From: Solirubrobacter sp963736505
Lineage (GTDB): Bacteria > Actinomycetota > Thermoleophilia > Solirubrobacterales > Solirubrobacteraceae
Assembly (NCBI GenBank): GCA_963736505.1
Contig: CAVTOZ010000001.1
Location: 62,001 to 126,000 of the forward strand
Length of the DNA: 64,000 nucleotides
Direction: 5' to 3'
Made by a program: the position numbers and the translations under genes. Positions within the stretch are counted from its first letter, which is position 1, and every line of letters begins with the position of its first letter. Of this stretch, positions 1 to 8,319 are shown piece by piece. The notes under the pieces were generated by a model. It had not been told where the DNA came from, did not search any database, and worked only from the letters and a program-made list of their open reading frames with translations.

Positions 1-2188
1 AGTCGTCGCCCTCGCGGTAGCCGGAGAACGCGGCGTAGGCATGGTTGGCGTTGGCCGGGTCCACCTGGATCGCGTTGACCCAGCGCTTCGGCGTGCCCGA
101 CAGCTCCGTCCAGTGCGCGCCGGTGTCGGTCGTCTTCCACATCCGGCCGGTGTCGGTGCCGACGTAGATCTGGCCGGGCGTCGTGGTCGGCGCGATCGCC
201 GAGATCGTCGCGTACTCGTTCGCGTAGAACGGGCCGAGGTCGTTCTCGTCCGGCGGCACCGGGCCCGGGAGGCTGCTCGCGTCGTCGGCCGGGCTGATGA
301 CCGTGAACGTCGCCCCGCGGTTGTGCGAGACGCCGAGCGTGGAGCCGCCGACGTAGACGGTGGCCGGGTCGTTCGGGTCCAGCGCGAACGGCGTGTCCGT
401 AGTCCAGCGCTGGTTCGCCGGCCAGACCGGCGTGCTGGTGGTGCTGTTCTGGAAGCTCGTCTGCACCATGCGCCCGCCGGTGTCGTGGAACGACGCGCAG
501 CTCTGGCGCGGCGGCGAGGGCTGGAAGCACTCGTAGTAGTAGGTGTGGTCGGTCTGGTCGATGGCGACCGTGTGGCCGTCGCCGCCGCCGTAGGCGTTCC
601 ACTGCGACAGGTCGGTCGGGTCCGCCGTCGGCGTCCACGTGCGGACGCTGCCGTTGTCCTGCAGGCCGGTGACCTGGCGCGTCACGTCGTCCTTGGCCAC
701 GCCGAGGTGGTAGCTCTGGTTCCACGGCTCGTACGTCGCGTGCTTCCAGGTGCCGGTCGCGCCGTTGGCGTCGGAGCGGTAGATGCCGCCGTCGTCGCCG
801 TTGTAGACGCGGTTGGCGACGCGCGGATCCCACGCGAGCGCGTGATGGTCGGAGTGCGGGCCGCTCGAGTTGTGCCACGTCACGCCGCCGTCGTTGGACT
901 CGCGCAGGCTGACGTCGGCATTGAAGACATGCTTCTCGTCGGCCGGATCGACCCACAGGCGGCCGAACCACCACTGGTAGCCGGAGTTCGCGTACGCGCG
1001 GCCGCCGACGTGCAGCGAGTCGCCGTGGTCGTCGGAGTAGAAGAAGCCCTTGTCAGGCCCGTACGGGGTGCCCGAGACGACGTAGATGCGCTTCGGGTCA
1101 CTCGGCGCGATCGCGATGCCGATGCGGCCGAGGTCCGCGTTCGCGGTCAGGCCCGTCTGCTTGAGGTCGTAGGACGGCAGCGGATCGACGATGTTCTCGA
1201 GCCGCTTCCATGTCGCGCCGCCGTCGTCGGAGCGGAACAGGCCGGAGCCGATCCCGCCGTAGGTGCGCGCGCCGTTGTTGCGCTTGTGATCCCACAGCGC
1301 GGCGTAGACGCGGTTGTGGTCGGACGGGTCGACGGCGACGTCGATCGCGCCGGTCGTCGCGTTCGGCGGTGCGAGCACCTGCTGCCAGGTCGCGCCGGCG
1401 TCGTGGGTGACGTAGAGGCCGCGCTGCGCGGCGACGCGCGAGATCGAGCCGGCGGCCGCGGCCCAGACCGTGTTCGGATCGGCCGGGTCGACGACGATGC
1501 GGCCGAACGACGCAGTGCCCTCCAGCCCCATGTGCTGCCAGCTGACGCCGCCGTCGGACGACTTGTAGATGCCGTCGCCGAAGTAGGTCAGGCCGCCGCC
1601 GGACGGGTTCGCCTCGCCGGTCCCGGCCCACAGCGTGCCGTCGGACCCCTGGGCGAGCGCGCCCATCGTCTGCGTCTGGTCGCTCGGCCACGCCGGCGCG
1701 TAGGTCATGCCGGCGTCGGTGCTCTTCCACACGCCGCCGCCTGAGGCGGCGACGAAGATCGTGTCCGCGTGCTGGTTGTCGACCACGAGGTCGACGACGC
1801 GGCCGCCGACGTTGGCCGGGCCCTCGAGCTGCCACGGCGTCGGGCCGTCGGCGGGGACGGCGGCGGCCTGCGCCTGCGCGCGCTGGACCTGCGCGACGCT
1901 GACGTCGCTCGCGGAGCTCTGCTTGAGGTCGAGGTACTCGTCCGGAGCGTCGGGCGCGGTCGTCTCGTGCTCGATCGCGGGCGGCGGCGCGGCGGGCGCC
2001 GCGGCGAGCTGCGTGTGCGGGCCCGTGGTCGAGCGGGTGGTGGCCACCGTCCCGACGACCAGCAGCACGGTCACGCCCGCCGCGATCCGCAGCGTGCGGG
2101 CGCGGCGCTTGACCGCGGTCCCGCGCCGCTCAGCCGCCTGCGTGAGGCGCTCGCCGAACTCCTCGGTGAACTTGTCGTAGTCCTTCAT
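1..2188 (-). CDS. Membrane-anchored BNR/sialidase-like beta-propeller protein, cut by the window edge
   Basis: Reading from the ATG at 2188, the first ~729 residues are visible and the 3' end lies outside the window. Residues 1-32 are a short, charged, probably cytoplasmic tail. Residues ~33-50 form one membrane segment, followed by an Ala/Pro-rich linker to about residue 115. The rest is a repetitive propeller with many Asp-box-like units (SSDGG, STDAG, SDDGG, SNDGG followed by W), as in VPS10/sortilin, sialidase and xyloglucanase propellers. The start overlaps the upstream sigma-factor stop (ATGA) and a strong GGGGGAGG lies upstream. An alternative ATG at 2197 is in frame. Position and topology suggest it is the membrane partner or sensor of that sigma factor, although no zinc-binding anti-sigma motif is visible. 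Enzymatic activity is unproven. Confidence 0.8.
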   Translation of the reverse strand, partial: MKDYDKFTEEFGERLTQAAERRGTAVKRRARTLRIAAGVTVLLVVGTVATTRSTTGPHTQLAAAPAAPPPAIEHETTAPDAPDEYLDLKQSSASDVSVAQVQRAQAQAAAVPADGPTPWQLEGPANVGGRVVDLVVDNQHADTIFVAASGGGVWKSTDAGMTYAPAWPSDQTQTMGALAQGSDGTLWAGTGEANPSGGGLTYFGDGIYKSSDGGVSWQHMGLEGTASFGRIVVDPADPNTVWAAAAGSISRVAAQRGLYVTHDAGATWQQVLAPPNATTGAIDVAVDPSDHNRVYAALWDHKRNNGARTYGGIGSGLFRSDDGGATWKRLENIVDPLPSYDLKQTGLTANADLGRIGIAIAPSDPKRIYVVSGTPYGPDKGFFYSDDHGDSLHVGGRAYANSGYQWWFGRLWVDPADEKHVFNADVSLRESNDGGVTWHNSSGPHSDHHALAWDPRVANRVYNGDDGGIYRSDANGATGTWKHATYEPWNQSYHLGVAKDDVTRQVTGLQDNGSVRTWTPTADPTDLSQWNAYGGGDGHTVAIDQTDHTYYYECFQPSPPRQSCASFHDTGGRMVQTSFQNSTTSTPVWPANQRWTTDTPFALDPNDPATVYVGGSTLGVSHNRGATFTVISPADDASSLPGPVPPDENDLGPFYANEYATISAIAPTTTPGQIYVGTDTGRMWKTTDTGAHWTELSGTPKRWVNAIQVDPANANHAYAAFSGYREGDD

Positions 2189-2748
2189 GACGCCCATGCC
2201 TCCCCCACTTTCGGACCCTCGAGTGCGTCGGCCAGCGCGGCGAGGCCGCGCGACACGCGGGCGCGCGCCGCCTGCTCGCTGATGCTCAGTGTCTCCGCGA
2301 CCTGGATGTACGGCAGCTCGTCGACCACGCGCAGCTTGACGGCGTCGCGGATCGGCTCGCTCAGCGAGGCGAACGCGACCGCGAGCTCGGCGCGCAGCAC
2401 GTCGAGCTGCGCCCGCCGCGCGACGTCGGCGATCAGCTCGATGTCGGCCGGCGGCCGCTCGAGCCCGAGCCGCTCCAGCGCCCGCCGCTCGGCGTAGCCG
2501 CGGCGGAAGTAGCGCGCCAGCTGGCGCTTGGCGATCCCGTACAGCCAGGCCGCGGCCTCGGCGTCGGAGGTCCCGCGGAACTTCGTGCGGCCGGCCACGG
2601 CCTGCGCGAAGGTCTCCGACCACAGGTCCAGCGCAACCTCAGCATCCGCCGTCCGGCGGGCGAGGAACAACAGCAGCTCGTCATGGTGGCGCGCGTACAG
2701 CGCGTCCACGTCCAGATCAATGGAACGACGGAATCTCGGCACCCTCAT
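2185..2748 (-). CDS. ECF-type RNA polymerase sigma factor
   Basis: A 187-aa sigma-70 family protein. Residues ~10-75 resemble region 2 (ARHHDELLLFLARRT, then DLWSETFAQAV and WLYGIAKRQLARYFRR, the -10 recognition helix). Residues ~120-170 resemble region 4, a helix-turn-helix ending SISEQAARARVSRGLAAL. There is no region 1 or 3, so it is an extracytoplasmic-function type sigma factor redirecting RNA polymerase to a small regulon. It is the first gene of a minus-strand pair and overlaps the propeller gene by 4 bp, so the two are translationally coupled. It is divergent from the lipoprotein gene at 2817 across a short spacer that probably holds both promoters. Confidence 0.9.
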   Translation of the reverse strand: MRVPRFRRSIDLDVDALYARHHDELLLFLARRTADAEVALDLWSETFAQAVAGRTKFRGTSDAEAAAWLYGIAKRQLARYFRRGYAERRALERLGLERPPADIELIADVARRAQLDVLRAELAVAFASLSEPIRDAVKLRVVDELPYIQVAETLSISEQAARARVSRGLAALADALEGPKVGEAWAS

Positions 2749-2816
2749 CGGCCCCCTAGTTCCAAGTGCCGCGGAGATGTGACATCGCTCTCACCGGCGT
2801 TGCCATCCTGAGTCGC

Positions 2817-4025
2817 ATGACCGCTCGCCTCGCCCTCGCGCTGCTCGCCCTGACCCTCGCGGGCTGCGGGAGCGGCGGCGACACGATCCCCGTCGTCGTC
2901 AGCGCACCGGTGTCCAGCCAGCCGTGGATCGCGAAGTCGATCGAGCGCGGCGCCCGGCTCGCCGTCGACGACGTCAACGCGCGCGGCGGCGTGCGCATCG
3001 GCGCCGGCAAGAAGAAGCTCTCGCTGCTCGTGCTCGACAACGGCGGCTCGCCCGCCAACGCCCTGGCGAACGCGCGCACCGCGGTCTCCAAGGGCGCGCT
3101 GGCGATCATGACCGACGGCACCGGCGCCGCCTCGGTGGCCTCGGTCACCGACCCCGCGCACCTGCCCGTGTTCATCTGCTTCGACGGCGGCGCGGGGCTG
3201 ATCGACCCGCAGCGGCGCCCGACGCTGTTCCGGATGGCGCCCGCCGACGCGACCCTGGCGAGCCGGCTCGCGGACTACATCGCCAACGCCAAGCCGAAGG
3301 TCGGCCTGCTCACCGACGACACGGACTACGGCCGCCAGGGCCGCGCCGCGGTGAGCGGAGCGCTGCGCACCGACGCGGTCCCGATCGTGTCCGACCAGGC
3401 GCTCCAGCAGCGCGCCGCCGACGTCACGCCGCAGGTGCTCGCCGCCCGCCGGGCGGGGGCCGACCTGCTGATCGTCTGGAGCAGCGCCGCCGCCGTCGCC
3501 GCGGTCGTGCAGGCGACGCACGTCAGCGGCTGGAACGTCCCGGTGATCGTGGGGCAGACCGGCGAGGACCCGCTCGTGCGCCAGCGCCTGGTCGCGCATC
3601 CGGACTGGCTGGAGTCGCTGCGGTTCGTCTCCTCGCGCATCACGGCGGAGGTCGGCCCGAAGCCGTTCGAGGCATTCCGGGCCCACTACGAGGCCGAGCT
3701 CGGCGTCGACAAGGTCGGCGTCAGCCAGGACGGGCGCCCGGTCGTGCAGCCGCCCGACTGGGCCATGTACCCGTACGACTCGATCAACCTCGTGGCCGAG
3801 GCGCTCGACGAGACGGGACAGCTCGGCGCGCCGCTGATGCGCGCGCTGGGCGTGGCGCAGATCGTCGGCGCCAACGGCGACTCGCGCGGGTACAGCACGA
3901 CGTATCACGAGGGCATCTCCCCCAGCGACATGTACTTCGCGAAATTCGACGGCTTCCAGTTCGTGCCGGTCAAGGACGACCCCCTCTCGGGGTCGCTGCC
4001 GACGGTCAACCAGCTCGGCAACTAG
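2817..4025 (+). CDS. ABC transporter substrate-binding lipoprotein, branched-chain amino-acid type
   Basis: A 402-aa type I periplasmic binding protein (LivJ/Peripla_BP_6 family). I chose the ATG at 2817 because it gives a clean lipoprotein signal: a positively charged start, a Leu/Ala-rich core and the lipobox LTLAGC, placing the lipidated Cys at residue 17. An upstream in-frame start at 2766 would spoil this. Mature features include the RGARLAVDDVNARGG opening and a fold similar to amino-acid or amide receptors (GLLTDDTDYGRQG in the hinge region). No permease or ATPase is adjacent, so it is an orphan receptor in this window. The LivM permease at 22184 is 18 kb away and on its own. Ligand unknown. 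Confidence 0.85.
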   Translation: MTARLALALLALTLAGCGSGGDTIPVVVSAPVSSQPWIAKSIERGARLAVDDVNARGGVRIGAGKKKLSLLVLDNGGSPANALANARTAVSKGALAIMTDGTGAASVASVTDPAHLPVFICFDGGAGLIDPQRRPTLFRMAPADATLASRLADYIANAKPKVGLLTDDTDYGRQGRAAVSGALRTDAVPIVSDQALQQRAADVTPQVLAARRAGADLLIVWSSAAAVAAVVQATHVSGWNVPVIVGQTGEDPLVRQRLVAHPDWLESLRFVSSRITAEVGPKPFEAFRAHYEAELGVDKVGVSQDGRPVVQPPDWAMYPYDSINLVAEALDETGQLGAPLMRALGVAQIVGANGDSRGYSTTYHEGISPSDMYFAKFDGFQFVPVKDDPLSGSLPTVNQLGN

Positions 4026-4146
4026 CAATCCTTTCCGCGCCGAACTCCAAGGTGGTCGCCGGCGACAGACCCCTCCGCGACGGCGACACCGCACATGATC
4101 CAGGAACGGCCGTGAGATGCAAGTGAGGCCGGCGCCCCGGCGTGCG

Positions 4147-5068
4147 TTAACGGACCAGCTCGTCCGGTCTCACGCTGACATCGCGCGCGCTGCCGTTGCG
4201 GACGAGCCCGAGCGTGACGTCGGCGGCGATCCGGCTCGCGTCCATCAGCCGCTGGAGGTCGTCGACGCCGCGCACGGGCTCGCCGTCGACGGCCACGATC
4301 AGATCCTCCGGATGCAGGCCGGCGCGCGCCGCGGGCGAGCCGTTGACGACCTCCACGACCTCGACCGCGCGGTCGCGCCCGACGCTCGCCGCGACGCGCG
4401 GCGGGAGCGGGCGCGCGCCGCCGGCGATGCCGATCCAGGCGCGCCGGACGCGCCCGTCGCTCATCAGCGCGGAGACGATCTTGCGCGTCGTCGCGTTGAT
4501 CGGGATCGCGAGGCCGAGGCCCACGCCGGCGACGGCGGTGTTGATGCCGACGACGGTCCCGCGCGCGTCCGCCAGCGCGCCGCCGGAGTTGCCGGGGTTC
4601 AGCGCCGCGTCGGTCTGGATCACGTCGTCGATCACGCGCGTAGCGGTGCCGTCGCGCGCGGGCAGCGAGCGGCCGAGCGCGGAGACGACGCCGGCGGTCA
4701 CGGTGCCGCCGAGGCCATTCGGGTTGCCGATCGCGACGACGAGCTGGCCGACGCGCAGCGCGGCGGCGTCGCCGAGCTCGGCCGGCGTGAACCCGGCGCC
4801 CTCCGCCCGCAGGACCGCGAGGTCCGACAGCGGGTCGGTGCCGATCACCGACACGGCGACGTCGGCGCCGTCGGTGAACGTGGCGCGCACGCGCCGCGCG
4901 TGGACGACGTGGGCGTTGCTGAGGATGAACCCGTCCGGGGTGATCACGACCCCGGATTCCGCCTCCGCGGCGGCCGACGCGCAGGTTGGCGACGGACGGC
5001 CCGAGCCGCTCGGCCACGCCGACGACCACGCGCGAGTAGGCGTCCAGCGCCTCTGTCTCGGTAGTCAC
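4147..5068 (-). pseudogene. HtrA/DegP-like trypsin-family serine protease with PDZ domain, frame-disrupted
   Basis: The main reading frame (GTG at 4947 to the stop at 4147) encodes an S1C protease core. His is in SNAHVVHA, Asp in TDPLSDLAVLR and Ser in NPGNSGGAL, so the whole triad is present. A PDZ domain follows (AWIGIAGG to the C-terminus). The usual N-terminal segment lies immediately upstream in another frame: from the GTG at 5068 one reads TETEALDAYSRVVVGVAERL then GPSVANLRVGRRGG. The two frames meet near 4950-4985, and the protease frame has no usable start upstream. This implies a one-base shift or a sequencing error. No obvious slippery heptamer is present. No signal peptide is seen in the upstream frame. 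If real, the mutation removes the start and the N-terminal ~40 residues. Confidence 0.75.
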
Positions 5069-5078
5069 TTGCAGAATG

Positions 5079-5127
5079 ATAGTCACATGGCGAGCCGGGT
5101 TTGAACCCGGCTTGACCGCGTGACTAT
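5079..5127. promoter_or_regulatory. Nested inverted repeats between the protease and MarR genes
   Basis: The outer arms are ATAGTCAC (5079-5086) and GTGACTAT (5120-5127), an exact inverted match. The inner arms are GCCGGGTT (5094-5101) and AACCCGGC (5104-5111), with almost the same centre. The structure fills the divergent promoter region of the protease and MarR genes. It could be a dyad operator or a cruciform or hairpin in the leader. A half-copy, GTAGTCAC, recurs at 5061-5068. Confidence 0.6.
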
Positions 5128-5129
5128 AT

Positions 5130-5165
5130 TTGCATGCGTGCAAGCAACAGTTGCGTCAGCGCAAC
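5130..5165. promoter_or_regulatory. Two MarR-type operator palindromes over the marR start
   Basis: TTGCA-TGCG-TGCAA (5130-5143) and GTTGCG-TCAG-CGCAAC (5150-5165) both follow the TTGC-N-GCAA pattern common for MarR-family operators. The first overlaps the probable GTG start at 5138. Binding there would block transcription or translation initiation of the regulator and its co-transcribed efflux gene, which suggests autoregulation. Confidence 0.55.
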
Positions 5166-5587
5166 GGCTTTCCGAGCTTCTGGCTCCGCTCTGGGCCCTC
5201 TTGAACCGCCGCTCGTCGGCGGAGCTCTTCGAGATGGTCGCGAAGCTGGATTCCTCGTTCTCGCAGGTGAAGATGATGTTCCTGCTCGAGGACGGCGGCG
5301 AGCACTCCGTCAAGGAGATCGCCACCCACCTCGGCCTGTCGCTCCCAGCCGCCTCGCGGGCGGTCGACGGGCTCATCCAGCGTGGCTGGGTCACGCGCCG
5401 TGAAAGCGCCGAGGACCGGCGCTCGCGGCTCGTGACCCTCACGGACGACGGCCGCGAGGTCGTCGGTCGCGTCCTTCGCGCACGGCTCAAGACGCTTGAG
5501 CGGTTCGCGGAGGAGCTCACGCCGGAGGAGCGGACCTCGCTGGCCGCAGCTCTCCTCCCCATCGTCGAAAGGATCGCCCCGTCGTGA
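5138..5587 (+). CDS. MarR-family transcriptional regulator
   Basis: A 149-aa winged-helix protein (from the GTG at 5138; a GTG at 5120 is an in-frame alternative). The central helix-turn-helix reads SVKEIATHLGLSLPAASRAVDGLIQRGW and the wing carries the family motif RRESAEDRRSRLVTLTDDGR. The C-terminal helix ending LAAALLPIVERIAP would complete the dimer interface. It overlaps the next gene, a DHA2 efflux pump, by a GTGA overlap, the standard arrangement of a drug-sensing repressor with its pump. Palindromes at 5130-5165 are likely its operators. Ligand unknown. Confidence 0.88.
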   Translation: MQATVASAQRLSELLAPLWALLNRRSSAELFEMVAKLDSSFSQVKMMFLLEDGGEHSVKEIATHLGLSLPAASRAVDGLIQRGWVTRRESAEDRRSRLVTLTDDGREVVGRVLRARLKTLERFAEELTPEERTSLAAALLPIVERIAPS

Positions 5588-7152
5588 CCCAACGACTCCG
5601 GCTCTCCGAAGAGAACCGCCGCTGGTGGACCCTGGCGGCCATGTGCTTCGCCCTGGCCATGGTGATGCTCGACAACACCGTGACCAACGTGGCGCTGCCG
5701 TCGATCCAGCGCGACTTCGACGCGTCGCTCTCCGCTCTCGAGTGGACGATCAACGCGTACACACTGACCTTCGCCGTCCTGCTCGTCACCGGCGGGCGCC
5801 TCGGCGACATCTTCGGCCGCCGCCGGGTCTTCCTGATCGGCGTCGTCGTCTTCGCCGCCGCGTCGGCGACGATCGGCTTCGCGCCGTCGGAAGGCTGGCT
5901 CGTCGCCTCGCGCGCCGTCCAGGGCGTCGGCGCGGCGCTGATGATGCCCGCCACGCTGTCGATCATCACCAACGCGTTCCCGCCCCAGGAGCGCGGCAAG
6001 GCGATCGGCATGTGGGCCGGCGTGTCGGCGATCGCGCTCGCGCTCGGGCCGCTCGTCGGCGGCTGGCTGACCGAGGACGTGACGTGGCGCGCGATCTTCT
6101 TCATCAACGTCCCGATCGCGGTGATCGCCGTGTTCGTGACGCTGTTCGCGACGCAGGAGTCGCGTGACGAGACCGCCTCGCGCCAGGTCGACTACCCCGG
6201 CATCGCGACGCTCACCGTCGGGCTCACCGCGCTGGTGCTCGCGCTCGTCGAGGGCAACAGCTGGGGCTGGGGCTCGCCGGCGATCATCGCGCTGCTCGTC
6301 GCCGCCGTCGGCGGGCTCGGGACGTTCGTCGCGATCGAGCGCATCTCGGCCGCCCCGATCGTGGACTTCGACTTCTTCCGCTCGCGCTCGTTCCTCGGCG
6401 CGAACGTGGTCGCGTTCTCGATCTCGTTCGGCATGTTCGCGGTGTTCTTCTTCCTCGCGCTCTACATGCAGAACATCCTCGGCTACGGGCCGCTGGAGAC
6501 CGGCGTGCGCTTCCTGCCCACGACGGTCGTGATCATGTTCGCGGGGCCGATCGCGGGGCGCTTGTCGGACCGCATCGGCCCGCGCACGCCGCTGACGATC
6601 GGGCTGCTGCTGGTGACCGTCTCGCTCGCGTGGCAGTCGCGCATCAGCGTCGACACGAGCTTCGGCTTCCTCGTCGTTCCGTTCATCCTGCTCGGCGTCG
6701 GCATGGGCTTCACGATGTCGCCGATGAGCACGGCGGCGATGAACGCCGTCGACCGCTCGAAGGCGGGCGTCGCGTCGGGCACGCTGTCGATGACGCGGAT
6801 GGTCGGCGGCACGTTCGGCGTCGCGGCGCTCGGCGCGCTGGTGGCGGCGATCGGCCGGCACGACCTCGGGCGCTCGCTCCCGCGGGTGCCGCACGACGTG
6901 CGCGAGCGGCTGGTCGACTCGCTGGGCGCGGGCGGCAACGCGGCGGGCTCGACCGCGCCGGTGCGGGCGGCGACGCAGCAGGCCTTCGTCGACGCGCTCG
7001 GCACGGGCCTGACGATCGCCGCCGTCGTGCTGCTGCTCGCCGCCGTGGCGGCGTGGCTGATGGTCAACCCGGGGCGGCCGGACGCCGAGGTGCCGGTCTC
7101 CGTCGAGGCGGCGGTCGACGCGTCGCCGACGCCGGTGGGTACTGTCGCCTGA
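5584..7152 (+). CDS. MFS transporter, DHA2 (EmrB/QacA) family
   Basis: A 522-aa, 14-helix proton-driven efflux pump. Visible motifs are the N-terminal LDNTVTNVALPSIQRDF of DHA2 transporters, motif A GGRLGDIFGRRRVF in the loop between helices 2 and 3, and the antiporter motif C region (ALGPLVGGWLT). The C-terminal cytoplasmic tail is short and acidic. The GTG start overlaps the marR stop, and corA begins directly after its stop, so marR-pump-corA probably form one transcript. Substrate is not predictable from sequence; small hydrophobic drugs are usual for the family. Confidence 0.9.
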   Translation: MTQRLRLSEENRRWWTLAAMCFALAMVMLDNTVTNVALPSIQRDFDASLSALEWTINAYTLTFAVLLVTGGRLGDIFGRRRVFLIGVVVFAAASATIGFAPSEGWLVASRAVQGVGAALMMPATLSIITNAFPPQERGKAIGMWAGVSAIALALGPLVGGWLTEDVTWRAIFFINVPIAVIAVFVTLFATQESRDETASRQVDYPGIATLTVGLTALVLALVEGNSWGWGSPAIIALLVAAVGGLGTFVAIERISAAPIVDFDFFRSRSFLGANVVAFSISFGMFAVFFFLALYMQNILGYGPLETGVRFLPTTVVIMFAGPIAGRLSDRIGPRTPLTIGLLLVTVSLAWQSRISVDTSFGFLVVPFILLGVGMGFTMSPMSTAAMNAVDRSKAGVASGTLSMTRMVGGTFGVAALGALVAAIGRHDLGRSLPRVPHDVRERLVDSLGAGGNAAGSTAPVRAATQQAFVDALGTGLTIAAVVLLLAAVAAWLMVNPGRPDAEVPVSVEAAVDASPTPVGTVA

Positions 7153-8100
7153 GTGGAAATCCTCACCAGCGTCGATGAGGCGCGCATCGGCGCGCTGCGA
7201 GAGCAGGACGAGTTCTTCTGGGTCGACCTGCTCTCGCCCACCGACGCCGACCTGGAACGGCTCGGGTCGGCGCTGGACCTGCACCCGGTCGCGCTCGAGG
7301 ACACGCGCGAGTTCAGCCAGCGGCCGAAGCTCGACGTCTACGAGAAGCACCTGCTGCTGGTCTTCTACAGCGCCCGCCCGACGGACGACCCCCAGTGGCC
7401 GGCGAACGCGATCGAGGTCCACGTCTACCTGTCGGGCGCGTTCGTGGCGACCGTGCGGCGCGAGCCGTGCCTCGTGCTCGACCGGCTGCACAAGGACCTG
7501 CTGGGCGAGCCGACGCGCGAGGAGGAGGTGCTCGTCTACCGCATCCTCGACGGGCTGACCGACGCGTTCTACCCGGTGATCGACGCGATCGAGAAGCAGG
7601 TCGACGCGCTCGAGGCCGTCGTGCTCGACCGCCCGCGGCGCGCGCACCTGACGGCGATCTACCGCGTCAAGCAGTGCGTCCACGCGCTCCAGCGGCTCGT
7701 CTCCGCGCAGAAGGACCAGTTCCGCGAGACCTCGGTCGAGATCCTCGACCTCGAAGGGTTCTCCCACGGCTCGCGCGCGTACCTGCGCGACGTCGGCGAC
7801 CACCTGACGCAGGTGTCGGGCGAGCTGCACCGCCAGAGCGACGACCTGATGGCGCTGACGGCGACGTACTTCAACGCGAACTCCGACCGGCTCAACGCCG
7901 CCACGACGCGGCTGACGATCGGCACGACCCTGTTCGTCATCTGGACGCTCGTGACCGGGTTCTTCGGGCAGAACTTCGGGTGGCTGGTCAACAACATCAG
8001 GAGTCGCGAGTCCTTCCTCGCGTTCGGCGTGGGCGGGCTCGTCATCCCGACCGTGGTGCTCTTGACGCTCTTCTGGTTCAAGCGCGACGACTGGTTCTAG
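7153..8100 (+). CDS. corA: CorA-family divalent cation (Mg/Co/Ni) channel
   Basis: A 315-aa CorA protein with a large N-terminal cytoplasmic domain and two C-terminal membrane helices (about residues 255-275 and 290-310). The family signature usually reads GMN at the end of TM1. Here it is GQN (FFGQNFGWL), a conservative variant seen in some actinobacterial CorA relatives. The C-terminus ends in basic and aromatic residues (WFKRDDWF). The GTG start abuts the upstream TGA stop. Placement downstream of an efflux pump is probably co-transcription rather than shared function. A copy of a dispersed repeat begins 10 bp past the stop. Confidence 0.88.
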   Translation: MEILTSVDEARIGALREQDEFFWVDLLSPTDADLERLGSALDLHPVALEDTREFSQRPKLDVYEKHLLLVFYSARPTDDPQWPANAIEVHVYLSGAFVATVRREPCLVLDRLHKDLLGEPTREEEVLVYRILDGLTDAFYPVIDAIEKQVDALEAVVLDRPRRAHLTAIYRVKQCVHALQRLVSAQKDQFRETSVEILDLEGFSHGSRAYLRDVGDHLTQVSGELHRQSDDLMALTATYFNANSDRLNAATTRLTIGTTLFVIWTLVTGFFGQNFGWLVNNIRSRESFLAFGVGGLVIPTVVLLTLFWFKRDDWF

Positions 8101-8109
8101 GGACGGGCC

Positions 8110-8307
8110 CGCTCGGCCGCGGGTCCTGTCCTCGCGGGACCCGGGTCGACGACTGAACTGAGACCCGCGCGCCGGGCGCCCTGGCACTGGTCTGCGGTGT
8201 CGCGCGCCGGGCTGGGTTGCCGCGTACGCCCGCCGTCGCGTGCAGGGCGCGCTGCCACGGCATTCAGCCGCCGACCCCCAAACGCCCACGAGGCCACCCG
8301 CGGGTGG
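8110..8307 (-). repeat. Dispersed ~198-bp repeat, copy A (inverted relative to copy B)
   Basis: The reverse complement of this segment matches 20909-21107 along its whole length, with roughly nine in ten bases identical and a single one-base length difference. One end is the perfect palindrome CCACCCGCGGGTGG (8294-8307). Near the other end is a hairpin with arms GGGTCC (8121-8126) and GGACCC (8137-8142), conserved in both copies. It fills the gap between the convergent corA and MFS genes and shows no convincing protein of its own. Confidence 0.9.
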
Positions 8308-8319
8308 ATCGGGCACGGC

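Noticed and set aside
1..2188. The propeller protein as a secreted sialidase
   Set aside because: It has an internal membrane segment after a charged tail rather than a cleavable signal peptide, and no sialidase catalytic residues can be assigned.
4947..4990. Programmed ribosomal frameshifting in the protease gene
   Set aside because: No slippery heptamer or strong following structure could be identified; mutation or sequence error is simpler.
5090..5111. A T-arm-like segment suggesting a tRNA
   Set aside because: The loop on the strand with the TTC start has six, not seven, bases, and there is no D-arm, anticodon arm or acceptor stem around it. It is better explained as an inverted repeat in the promoter.
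5083..8316. A 1077-aa antisense open frame opposite marR, the pump and corA
   Set aside because: It is made of Arg/Asp/His/Ala-rich sequence with no domains and lies exactly antisense to three well-supported genes. In very GC-rich DNA stop codons are rare and such frames are expected.
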